A DNA stretch of 64,000 bases from an uncultured Collinsella sp. (lineage in GTDB: Bacteria; Actinomycetota; Coriobacteriia; Coriobacteriales; Coriobacteriaceae): the NCBI GenBank assembly GCA_947642445.1, contig CANRSF010000014.1, forward strand, positions 1-64,000. Reading direction: 5' to 3'. Position numbers and translations under genes: made by a program. Position 1 is the first letter of the stretch. Every line of letters starts with the position of its first letter. The notes below the pieces were generated by a model that was not told the origin of the DNA, ran no database searches, and worked only from the letters and a program-made list of their open reading frames with translations. Shown in pieces: positions 56,705 through 64,000 of this stretch.

Positions 56705-59260
56705 ATGTTTACTCCGCTTATCACCCATGATTCCGACGGTACCGCGCTGGCAGCGCCCGTCAATACTGCGCGTTGTAACGGCGCCACGTACAAGACGCGC
56801 ACGATCGACGACCTTCGCATTAAGGACGATCGCCTGCGCGCCGCCATCGAGGGCACGGGGCATCTGCTGTTCGACGGCGGCATGGGTACCATGCTGCAGG
56901 CGGCCGGCATGAAGGCCGGCGCCCTGCCCGAGCTGCTCAACTTTGAGGAGCCTCAGGTCATCACCGATATCCAGCGTCAGTACGTCGAGGCTGGCTGCGA
57001 CGTAATCACCGCCAACACCTTTGGCGCCAACGCCCACAAGCTCGACGGCGCCGCCACCGTGGCAGATGTCTTTGCCGCCGCCGTCGCCTGCGCCCGCGCG
57101 GCCGGCGCCCACTATGTCGCCGGCGATATCGGCCCCATCGGCGCACTGCTTCGCCCCTTGGGCACCCTGAGCTTCGACGAGGCCTATGACCTCTTTGCCG
57201 AGGAAGTGCGCGCCGGCGTCGACGCGGGCGTGGACCTCTTTATTATCGAGACCATGACCGACCTTGCCGAGATCAAGGCTGCCGTCCTCGCCTGCCGCGA
57301 GAACTCCGACCTGCCCGTCTTTGCCACCATGACCTTTGAGGAAGACGGTCGCACGTTCCTGGGTACGAGTCCCGAGGTGGCCGCCGTCACGCTCGACGCC
57401 ATCGGCGCCGACGTTTTAGGCATCAACTGCAGCCAGGGACCGGCCGAGCTCCGAGGGCTCGCCGCACGCATGCTCACCGTTACCGACAAGCCCGTTATGG
57501 TGCAGGCCAATGCGGGACTGCCCCGCGTGGACGATGACGGCAATACCGTCTTTGACATCCAGGCACCCGAATACGCCGAGGCCGTCGCCGGCATGATTGA
57601 GGACGGCGTGAGCGTCGTGGGTGGCTGCTGTGGCACCACGCCCACGCACATGGCGGCACTTCGCACCCTCATCGACAACCACACGCCCAGCCCACGTCAC
57701 CGCAAGCCCAGTATGTCGGTCACGAGCGCCCAGACGGTCGTGGACCTTCCCTGTGACGGCCACAAGATCGCCGTCATCGGCGAGCGCATCAATCCCACCG
57801 GCAAAAAGCGCCTGCAACAGGCCCTGCGCGACGGCGACCTAGACTACGTCGTGAGCCAGGGCATCAGCCAGCAGGAACAGGGCGCCGACATCCTGGACGT
57901 CAACGTAGGCCTACCCGAGATCGACGAGGTCAAGATCATCCAGCAGGCGACCGAGCAGCTCCAGGGCTCCACGCTGCTGCCGCTGCAGATCGACTCCACC
58001 GACCCCGCAGCCGTCGAGGCAGCCGTGCGCCGCTACGCCGGCAAGCCCATCATCAACTCGGTCAATGGCAAACGGCAAATCATGGATGAGATCTTCCCGC
58101 TAGTCGCCCACTACGGCACCAACGTCGTCGGTCTCACACTCGACGAAGGCGGCATTCCCGATACCGCCGAGGCTCGCTTCGCCATCGCCGAGCGCATCGT
58201 GGCAGAGGCCGCCCGTTACGGCATCGGACCGAACCGCATCCTCATCGACTGCCTGGTCATGACCGCCTCGACCAACCAGCGCCAGGCCGAGCAGATCCTG
58301 CGCGCCATGTCCCTGTGCAAGGAGCGTCTGGGCGTCAAATGCGCACTCGGCGTGTCAAACATCAGCTTTGGTCTGCCCGCCCGCCCGCTGCTGGGCTCGG
58401 TCTTTTTGGCTGCCGCCTTCGGCGCGGGCCTGGACGCCCCCATCATGAACCCAGGTTCCAAGCGCTTTATGGATACCGTCTACAGCTATCGCGTCTTGAG
58501 CGTTGAGGACGAGCGCTCGACCGGATACATCGAGCGCTACGCCGGCTGGACCGATCCGTACAAGATCGCCGCTAACCCGGCAGCAGCTCAAGCAGTATCG
58601 AGCGATGCCGCGCCTGCCGCAAGCACCACCGCAAGCGCCGATGACGACCCCATCCGCCACATGGTCGTCTCGGGCCGCAAGGGAGAGATCGCTGCCGAGA
58701 CCGAGCGTCTGCTGGCAGACCACGACGCCATGGACCTCATCAACAATCACTTTATCCCCGCCCTCGACGAGGTCGGCGTCCTCTTTGACCAGGGCAAGTT
58801 CTTCTTGCCGCAGCTTATGGCCTCGGCCGAGGCCGCGCGCGTGGGCTTCGACACCATCAAGCGCCTGATGCCCGCCGGCGAGATCGCCGACAAGGGCAAG
58901 ATCTGCGTGGCCACCGTCAAGGGCGACATCCACGATATTGGCAAGAACATCGTCAAAATGCTGCTCGACAACTACGGCTATACCGTCTTTGACCTAGGCC
59001 GCGACGTCGACCCGCAGGAGGTACTCAAGACCGTCAAGGAGCGCGACATTAAGCTCGTCGGCCTCTCGGCGCTTATGACCACCACGGTCGTCGCCATGGA
59101 GGAGACCATCAAGCTGCTTCATGCCGAGGTCCCGGGCGTCAAGATCATCGTGGGCGGCGCCGTGCTCACCCCCGAATACGCCAAGCAGATCGGTGCGGAC
59201 TACTACGCCAAGGACGCCGCCGAAAGCGCTCGTATCGCCGAAGAGGTCTTTGGGCAGTAA
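56705..59260 (+). CDS. metH: Cobalamin-dependent methionine synthase lacking the activation domain
   Basis: 851 residues, ATG after TTAGGAGCCC. Domain order: a unique ~45-residue N-terminus; homocysteine S-methyltransferase (about 50-340; HLLFDGGMGTMLQAAG, zinc cysteines in GINCSQGP and VVGGCCGTTPTHM); pterin-binding (about 360-620; IGERINPTGKKRLQQALRDG, DVNVGLPEIDE, NSVNGK); then after an Ala/Ser linker the helical cap and B12 domain (about 640-851; VKGDIHDIGKNIVKMLLDNY with the cobalt-ligand His, GLSALMTTT). E. coli MetH has ~1,230 residues; the missing part is the gene upstream. It transfers methyl from methyl-THF to homocysteine. Confidence 0.95.
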   Translation: MFTPLITHDSDGTALAAPVNTARCNGATYKTRTIDDLRIKDDRLRAAIEGTGHLLFDGGMGTMLQAAGMKAGALPELLNFEEPQVITDIQRQYVEAGCDVITANTFGANAHKLDGAATVADVFAAAVACARAAGAHYVAGDIGPIGALLRPLGTLSFDEAYDLFAEEVRAGVDAGVDLFIIETMTDLAEIKAAVLACRENSDLPVFATMTFEEDGRTFLGTSPEVAAVTLDAIGADVLGINCSQGPAELRGLAARMLTVTDKPVMVQANAGLPRVDDDGNTVFDIQAPEYAEAVAGMIEDGVSVVGGCCGTTPTHMAALRTLIDNHTPSPRHRKPSMSVTSAQTVVDLPCDGHKIAVIGERINPTGKKRLQQALRDGDLDYVVSQGISQQEQGADILDVNVGLPEIDEVKIIQQATEQLQGSTLLPLQIDSTDPAAVEAAVRRYAGKPIINSVNGKRQIMDEIFPLVAHYGTNVVGLTLDEGGIPDTAEARFAIAERIVAEAARYGIGPNRILIDCLVMTASTNQRQAEQILRAMSLCKERLGVKCALGVSNISFGLPARPLLGSVFLAAAFGAGLDAPIMNPGSKRFMDTVYSYRVLSVEDERSTGYIERYAGWTDPYKIAANPAAAQAVSSDAAPAASTTASADDDPIRHMVVSGRKGEIAAETERLLADHDAMDLINNHFIPALDEVGVLFDQGKFFLPQLMASAEAARVGFDTIKRLMPAGEIADKGKICVATVKGDIHDIGKNIVKMLLDNYGYTVFDLGRDVDPQEVLKTVKERDIKLVGLSALMTTTVVAMEETIKLLHAEVPGVKIIVGGAVLTPEYAKQIGADYYAKDAAESARIAEEVFGQ

Positions 59261-59285
59261 CACAACGGAAACAACCGAGCACCAA

Positions 59286-59323
59286 AACGTGCCGCACGCG
59301 CCACTTGGCACGTGCGGCACGTT
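59286..59323 (+). terminator. Hairpin after metH
   Basis: A 13-bp perfect stem (AACGTGCCGCACG) with a 12-base loop, 25 bp after the metH stop. No T-run follows; the next gene starts 46 bp on. Confidence 0.6.
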
Positions 59324-59368
59324 AGAATAGATAAGACTATGCTCGTTTTGGCAGATAGGAGCGCAAGG

Positions 59369-60733
59369 ATGGCGATCACGCCCGCAGAAATCGCGGAAAC
59401 CCGCGGCATGGTTGAGGAGCAGAACCTCGACATCAGGACCATCACCATGGGTGTTTCGCTCATGGGTTGCGGTGACGAGAACCTCGACCGCATGTGCACG
59501 AAGATCTACGACCACGTGACGCACACGGCTGAGCACCTGGTCGAGACCGCCGAGAACCTCGAGCGCGAGTACGGTATCCCCATCGTCAACAAGCGCGTTT
59601 CCGTCACCCCGGTGGCGCAGATTGCCGCGTGCTGCAAGGATGAGGACCTCACCCCCATCGCGCATGCCCTCGACCGCGCGGCCGAGACGCTCGGCATCGA
59701 TTACCTGGGCGGCTTCTCCGCACTCGTCCAGAAGGGCATCGGCGACGCCGACCGCCGCGTCATCCAGTCCATCCCCCAGGCGCTCGCCACCACGAGCCGC
59801 GTCTGCTCCAGCGTCAACGTCGCCAGCCTGCGCGCCGGTATCAACATGGATGCCGTGCTCATGGCCGCCCAGACCATCATCGATGCCGCTAAACTCACGG
59901 TCGACCAGGATTCCGTCGGCGCTTCCAAGTTTGTCTGCTTTGCCAACATGGTCGAGGACTCCCCGTTTATGGCGGGCGCCGTCCACGGCGGTGGCGAGGC
60001 CGACGCCGTCATCAACGTAGGCGTCTCGGGCCCCGGCGTTATGGCCGCAGCCCTGGAGACGCTGCCCGATTCCGCATCGATGATGGAGGTCGCCGAGAAG
60101 ATTAAGCAGACCGCCTTTAAGATCACCCGTGCCGGTGAGCTCATGAGCCGCGAGGCCGCCCGTCGCCTGGGTGTCGAGAAGGGCATCGTCGACCTGTCGC
60201 TGGCGCCTACGCCTGCCATCGGTGACTCCGTTGCCCGCATCCTCGAGATCATCGGTGTTGGCACCTGCGGTGGCCCGGGCACGACCTGCGCGCTCGCCAT
60301 GCTCAACGATGCCGTCAAGAAGGGCGGCGTCATGGCCAGCTCCAGCGTGGGCGGTCTCTCCGGCGCCTTTATCCCCGTGTCCGAGGATGCCGGCATGATC
60401 GCCGCCGTCGAGGCCGGTGCGCTTTCGCTCGAGAAGCTCGAGGCCATGACCTGTGTGTGCTCCGTTGGCCTGGACATGATCGCCATCCCCGGCGACACTC
60501 CGGTCGAGACCATCGCCGGCATTATCGCCGACGAGATGGCCATCGGCGTTATCAACAACAAGACCACGGCCGTCCGCGTGATTCCCGCTATCGGCAAGGG
60601 CGTGGGCGACTGCGTCGAGTACGGCGGCCTGTTTGGCCGTGCGCCCATCATGCCGGTGAACCCCAATGCCGGCACCGTACTTGCCCACCGCGGTGGACGC
60701 TTCCCGGCACCGCTGAACTCGCTGAAAAACTAG
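59369..60733 (+). CDS. PFL (DUF711) family protein
   Basis: 454 residues from ATG 59369 ([20 protein letters not shown]) after ATAGGAGCGC; the ORF-track start lies in the metH hairpin region. The family (UPF0210/DUF711) was named for a fold related to pyruvate formate-lyase but lacks the glycyl-radical loop. Seen: [98 protein letters not shown] and [20 protein letters not shown]. Often preceded by a small ACT-domain gene, which is absent here. Biochemical role unknown. Confidence 0.92.
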   Translation: MAITPAEIAETRGMVEEQNLDIRTITMGVSLMGCGDENLDRMCTKIYDHVTHTAEHLVETAENLEREYGIPIVNKRVSVTPVAQIAACCKDEDLTPIAHALDRAAETLGIDYLGGFSALVQKGIGDADRRVIQSIPQALATTSRVCSSVNVASLRAGINMDAVLMAAQTIIDAAKLTVDQDSVGASKFVCFANMVEDSPFMAGAVHGGGEADAVINVGVSGPGVMAAALETLPDSASMMEVAEKIKQTAFKITRAGELMSREAARRLGVEKGIVDLSLAPTPAIGDSVARILEIIGVGTCGGPGTTCALAMLNDAVKKGGVMASSSVGGLSGAFIPVSEDAGMIAAVEAGALSLEKLEAMTCVCSVGLDMIAIPGDTPVETIAGIIADEMAIGVINNKTTAVRVIPAIGKGVGDCVEYGGLFGRAPIMPVNPNAGTVLAHRGGRFPAPLNSLKN

Positions 60734-60749
60734 CTGAGGGTTCGGGCGA

Positions 60750-60891
60750 GGAGCCCCGCCGCCGGGCGGCAGACATATAAGGTCGCCTGCTCGGACAGTC
60801 CTGACTCGCACGGAGAGCACATTAAGTGCTCTCCGGCTCGTGCGGAACTCGCGATCGACCTTATATGTCTGCCGCCCGGCGGCGGGGCTCC
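60750..60891. repeat. 36-bp perfect inverted repeat with nested hairpin
   Basis: The left arm starts GAGCCCCGCCGCCGGGCGGC and continues through AGACATATAAGGTCG; its exact complement is at 60856-60891. The 70-base centre holds a 10-bp hairpin (CGGAGAGCAC ... GTGCTCTCCG). The transcript could form a very long stem; the DNA could extrude as a cruciform. No ORF inside. Confidence 0.85.
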
Positions 60892-61056
60892 CGCACAACG
60901 GGACCTCGGCTGGGTTCTATCCCTTTGGCAGTCGCTTCGCTTCTGCCCTACTTTGCTGGTATGACGGTTTGGCGTTGGATCGGTTCTTTCTGATATATGC
61001 TGGTTGCGGCTCTTCTTTTGGGAGGGGCCGCTTTTTTGTTGCTAGGAGGTTGGCCC

Positions 61057-61944
61057 GTGGCTGATGATTTGATTCGCTCTGAGCTGCTTTCTGCTGATTG
61101 GAATGGCGAATGGATGCGCCAGCAAGCTGGTCGGCGGCGGGCTGATGACTCTTTTGAGTGGGATAAGCGGGCTCGGCATTTTCGACCGCTTGAGACTGCT
61201 CCGTATGCCCGGGACTTTATGAAGCTGTTGGCGTTAAAGCCTGGTGAATCGGTGCTTGATATGGGATGTGGGGCTGGGTCGATTGCTATTCCGCTTGCTC
61301 GGGCTGGGCATCTTGTAATTGCTGCTGACTTTTCCCCTGCTATGTTGGCCACGCTTGATGCTGGTATTAAGTACTATGGGCTCGAGGATCGCATTACGCC
61401 GCTTGAGCTTGCTTGGGATGATGATTGGGATTTGGTTGCACCGGTTGTGAAAGCGGTGGATGTTGCCTTTGCCAGTCGGTCGGTTACGACGACCAATCTA
61501 AAAGGTGCGCTTTCCAAGCTTGATCGTACGGCTCGTCGGCGTTGTGCTGTCACGATGGTCGCCAACTCCAGCCCGCGCTATGACCTGCACCTGATGAACG
61601 CCATCGGCGTCTCGGTTACCCGCAGCAACGGATTTGTATATGCCTTTAACATCCTTATTCAGATGGGTGCGTTGCCGCAGGTCACGTATTTTGAATCGCC
61701 CCGCCGCGACACCTTCGATAGTCTTGAGGCGGGCGTGGCGGACTTTTCTCGCATGCTCGAGCATGGCAACGAGGATAAGATTGACCGCCTGCGCGACTAT
61801 ATCGCCCACCACATGATCGAGAACCCCCATGCCGGCGAGCCGGGATCCAAGGGCGTACCGCAGGGACGTTACATGCTCGACCACATCCGCAAAGTCCGAT
61901 GGGCGTTTATCGCCTGGGAACCGGTCTCCGTACCCCGCCCGTAG
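61057..61944 (+). CDS. Class I SAM-dependent methyltransferase with mosaic codon use
   Basis: 295 residues from GTG at 61057, 6 bases after AGGAGG (ADDLIRSELLSADWNGEWMR). SAM motif I VLDMGCGAGSIAIPLARAGH, motif II VIAADFSPAMLATLDAGI, then YYGLEDRITPLELAWDDDWD, VDVAFASRSVTTTNLKGALS. The C-terminal part (HHMIENPHAGEPGSKGVPQG) resembles methyltransferases linked to metal/corrinoid loci in Collinsella-like genomes, without assignable substrate. Codons up to ~61560 mostly end in T or G (GCT, CTT, GTT); after that they end in C like the rest of the window, as if two halves have different histories. Confidence 0.78.
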   Translation: MADDLIRSELLSADWNGEWMRQQAGRRRADDSFEWDKRARHFRPLETAPYARDFMKLLALKPGESVLDMGCGAGSIAIPLARAGHLVIAADFSPAMLATLDAGIKYYGLEDRITPLELAWDDDWDLVAPVVKAVDVAFASRSVTTTNLKGALSKLDRTARRRCAVTMVANSSPRYDLHLMNAIGVSVTRSNGFVYAFNILIQMGALPQVTYFESPRRDTFDSLEAGVADFSRMLEHGNEDKIDRLRDYIAHHMIENPHAGEPGSKGVPQGRYMLDHIRKVRWAFIAWEPVSVPRP

Positions 61945-62102
61945 CCCATCTAAAGCTTGCATCGTCTTCCCGCCCGGCATCCGCATTCTTTGCGAACTGG
62001 GCAAACGCGCTCCACACCACGCCGTTCCTGCGCTATCGTGGGACAGCTCACGTAGATTAAGGCCCCATTGCGGGGCGCCCCATACATAGAAAGCGAGAAC
62101 CC

Positions 62103-62402
62103 ATGGCACTGACAGGAGCCCAGGTCAAGCAGCTTCGCAGCATGGCCCATCACCTCAACCCCGCCATCATCATCGGTAAGTCCGATGTCAACGAGGGCAC
62201 CGTCGAGCAGACGGTCGCCTACCTGGAGAAGCACGAGCTCGTTAAGTGCTCCGTGCTGGACGGCTCCAGCCTTTCTGCCCGCGAGGCCGCCGAGGAGCTC
62301 GCCGAGCGCTGCCACGCCGACGTCGTTCAGGTTATCGGCCGCAAGTTCTCGCTGTATCGCGAGTCCTCGCGCAAGGATATCGAGAAGATCAAGCTCGTCT
62401 AA
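62103..62402 (+). CDS. yhbY: YhbY-family RNA-binding protein
   Basis: 99 residues forming one CRM domain: LTGAQVKQLRSMAHHLNPAI IIGKSDVNEGT, the GxxG loop region IIGKSD, ELVKCSVLDGSS, AEELAERCHADVVQVIGRKF SLYR. YhbY/RlbE-type proteins bind pre-50S ribosomal particles and assist assembly. ATG follows AAAGCGAGAACCC, a weak site. Followed by its own terminator at 62431. Monocistronic. Confidence 0.93.
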   Translation: MALTGAQVKQLRSMAHHLNPAIIIGKSDVNEGTVEQTVAYLEKHELVKCSVLDGSSLSAREAAEELAERCHADVVQVIGRKFSLYRESSRKDIEKIKLV

Positions 62403-62430
62403 AACCGACTGGCCATACCGAGTAGCCTGT

Positions 62431-62462
62431 GGGCGTCCGAGTGATTCGGGCGCCCGTTTTTT
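62431..62462 (+). terminator. Intrinsic terminator of yhbY
   Basis: GGGCGTCCGA pairs with TCGGGCGCCC (one G-U pair) over a 5-base loop, then G and T6. It overlaps the stop of the convergent regulator gene. Confidence 0.85.
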
Positions 62463-64000
62463 ATCGCTCGACAAGCACGCGCTTGAGCCTGCCTTCGACC
62501 AGGCGCTCATACAGGCGCCTTGTCTCGGGCTCAGGCACGCCTTGAACCTGCTCTCGCAGGTGGTGCATGTGGCCGCTGTATAGCTCGACAACATCGCGGC
62601 GTCGTCCCGCCGCACCGTAAACGCGCATGGCACAGCGAACCATGTCCTCGCGCGCAGTCTCTTGGCGAAGCCCCGATTCAACGAGCCAAATTGCCGATTG
62701 CAGGTCATTTTCCTCGAGAGCGGCATTCGCTCCCCTAATCATGCAGTCGATGTACTTGGATTGCATAATGTGGCGCATGCGCGTAAAAAACGTGGGATTG
62801 CAACCGGTGGGAACATACAGCGGCCCCGCGTAGAGCTGCTCAACCTTAAGACAAAGCTCAACCAGGTGAGGGCCTCTCGCGCCCATACGGTTTCCCAGGA
62901 TCTCGCGGCTCAGCTGGTCAAAGAGCCTTACATCGGTCTTAACGTAGTCGCCGTTGAGTCCGATGCATTCATTTTGGATGAGCACACACGACTTGCCATC
63001 CGGCGTCGGTCCCAAAGCCGACCGCAAGCGCGATATCGTCGAGTACAGGTTGTTGCGGGCGCTATTGAACTCGGCATGGGGCCACAACTCCATTGCCAGC
63101 GTCTCGCGGTCGACGAGCGCATCCATGCCCAGTGCAAGCCGCTCGGCAAGCGTCGCCGCCTTCTTGCGGCGCCACATTTTGTCCGTGATGGGAAACCCGT
63201 CGCGCTCGGCGCGAAACGCCCCAAACATGCGAATCTCGATATGGTCGATGGTATCAACGGCTTCAACCTCGCCAGCCTGGAACAGGCGCTCGCCCTCCCC
63301 TTCCAAATCGTCGCGCAGCGAGTACCGCGACAGCTCGCGCACGGGAAGCTTCTTGCGAATCCTGGTCGCCGGCTCGCCCAGACAATGCATGGCAAGGCGC
63401 GCAAAGAGCCGATACGATGGTTCCAGAATCCCCGCGCGATTCATGGACATCCAGGCCGCAAGATCGCTATCTCGCCCCGCGCAAGCCAAATGCAGCGCCA
63501 CCATCCAGGCTTCTGCACCACCAACCTGCGTCTGGCTTATATCGAGCAACTCCGCTTCCTCGCGTACCGAAACCATCGAGGTGTTACGCAGATACGCCGC
63601 GCGCTCCAGCAGCAATGCGTTATCGCGCATGTACGCAATCGACTCCTCGGCAAGTTTGAGCACTTGGACCGCACGGAACTTTGCATTAACCGGCCGTCCC
63701 TCTGCCAGCGACTGCCAGCCTTCTAGCAACAGGCCAAACAGCTGAATCTGGTTGTCGCGCATGCGCACGGCAAAACGATCGAGCTCGTTGAACGCCGCGT
63801 CGTCGGTTACCGGCAGGCCGGAAAGGAGCCGCCGTGCCGCCAACACCATGCGCACCCAGATAGCCATCGCCTTAAGCCCACGCACGTCGAGCGCCTCCCG
63901 CACCACCGTCATCTCGTCGTCGCGCTCGTCGGTTCCCGTAAACGACCCGTCAAAGAGCTCCACCAGCATGCTATCGGCCCGTATAACAATCCCCGCGATG
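62461..64000 (-). CDS. SARP/BTAD-type transcriptional regulator (5' partial)
   Basis: The frame is open to the window edge (IAGIVIRADS precedes the ORF-track Met), so the N-terminus is off the window. At least 510 residues. The N-terminal visible half is helical and repeat-like (VRMVLAARRLLSGLPVTDDA, WMVALHLACAGRDSDLAAWM). From about residue 255 an OmpR/SARP-like winged helix follows (IEIRMFGAFRAERDGFPITD KMWRRKKAATLAERL, LAMELWPHAEFNSARNNLYS TISRLRSALG). A BTAD-like helical domain comes last (LCLKVEQLYAGPLYVPTGCN, AIWLVESGLRQETAREDMVR). Large DNA-binding regulators of this kind occur in actinobacteria; target genes unknown. Confidence 0.82.
   Translation of the reverse strand, partial: IAGIVIRADSMLVELFDGSFTGTDERDDEMTVVREALDVRGLKAMAIWVRMVLAARRLLSGLPVTDDAAFNELDRFAVRMRDNQIQLFGLLLEGWQSLAEGRPVNAKFRAVQVLKLAEESIAYMRDNALLLERAAYLRNTSMVSVREEAELLDISQTQVGGAEAWMVALHLACAGRDSDLAAWMSMNRAGILEPSYRLFARLAMHCLGEPATRIRKKLPVRELSRYSLRDDLEGEGERLFQAGEVEAVDTIDHIEIRMFGAFRAERDGFPITDKMWRRKKAATLAERLALGMDALVDRETLAMELWPHAEFNSARNNLYSTISRLRSALGPTPDGKSCVLIQNECIGLNGDYVKTDVRLFDQLSREILGNRMGARGPHLVELCLKVEQLYAGPLYVPTGCNPTFFTRMRHIMQSKYIDCMIRGANAALEENDLQSAIWLVESGLRQETAREDMVRCAMRVYGAAGRRRDVVELYSGHMHHLREQVQGVPEPETRRLYERLVEGRLKRVLVER

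Noticed and set aside
58994-60898. 634-codon minus-strand ORF over metH end and PFL gene
   Set aside because: Crosses two good plus-strand genes and the 36-bp inverted repeat; no motifs.

Overview
The window is high-GC, densely packed bacterial DNA. The gene complement (a fused MurT/GatD-type ligase, a type III glutamine synthetase, an anaerobic dehydrogenase cluster, sugar PTS plus GH4 glucosidase, a PFL/DUF711 protein, B12-dependent methionine synthase with a separate activation protein, many ferredoxin domains) suggests a strictly anaerobic gut actinobacterium of the Coriobacteriia. Collinsella or a close relative is my best guess; this is inference from gene content and codon use, not a database match.

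Layout. 1-3.4 kb: end of a sensor kinase, an HD-domain protein, an SPFH/band-7 protein and a membrane protein cut by an in-frame amber codon. 3.4-30.4 kb is mostly accessory and heavily decayed. It holds an AAA ATPase remnant, an ABC-F ATPase with a possible leader-peptide attenuator, a broken alpha/beta hydrolase fused to a guaA 3' fragment, a second guaA 3' fragment, an AbiE-like regulator with a deleted toxin, a DUF6273-like pseudogene, an XRE/membrane pair, and two large AAA ATPases. A core-like pair for a second type II topoisomerase (13.7-18.0 kb) lies between the last two. Next comes a TetR regulator divergent from three tandem Sir2-like genes, the middle one broken at a G8 tract. A second copy of that cassette follows, in which a pair of radical SAM genes replaces most of the Sir2 genes. 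Then come a cupin remnant, a YjdF gene, a ToxN/AbiQ-like protein and three methyltransferases between two 17-bp direct repeats, the second of which is the 3' end of the intact guaA.

30.4-64 kb is mostly orderly housekeeping: guaA, asparaginase, ychF, an alpha-glucoside PTS/GH4 locus with a divergent dehydrogenase and GntR regulator sharing TTGTCTAGA-type operators, an iron-sulfur protein, two glycerol dehydrogenases and an iron alcohol dehydrogenase, a two-gene helical-repeat operon, murT-gatD, tRNA-Glu with a duplicated 3' end, an EFR1-type ferredoxin, glnA type III, the metF / activation protein / metH operon, a PFL-like gene, a mosaic methyltransferase, yhbY, and part of a SARP/BTAD-type regulator.

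The main story is the accessory half. The guaA 3' end appears as an integration site (att repeat at 27850 and 30410, plus two foreign guaA ends at 5739 and 8784). The duplicated TetR-Sir2 cassette, one intact apart from a slippable G-tract and one gutted by a radical SAM pair, is the strongest candidate for an under-described system. Start sites were chosen by eye from Shine-Dalgarno spacing and family N-termini; no searches were run.
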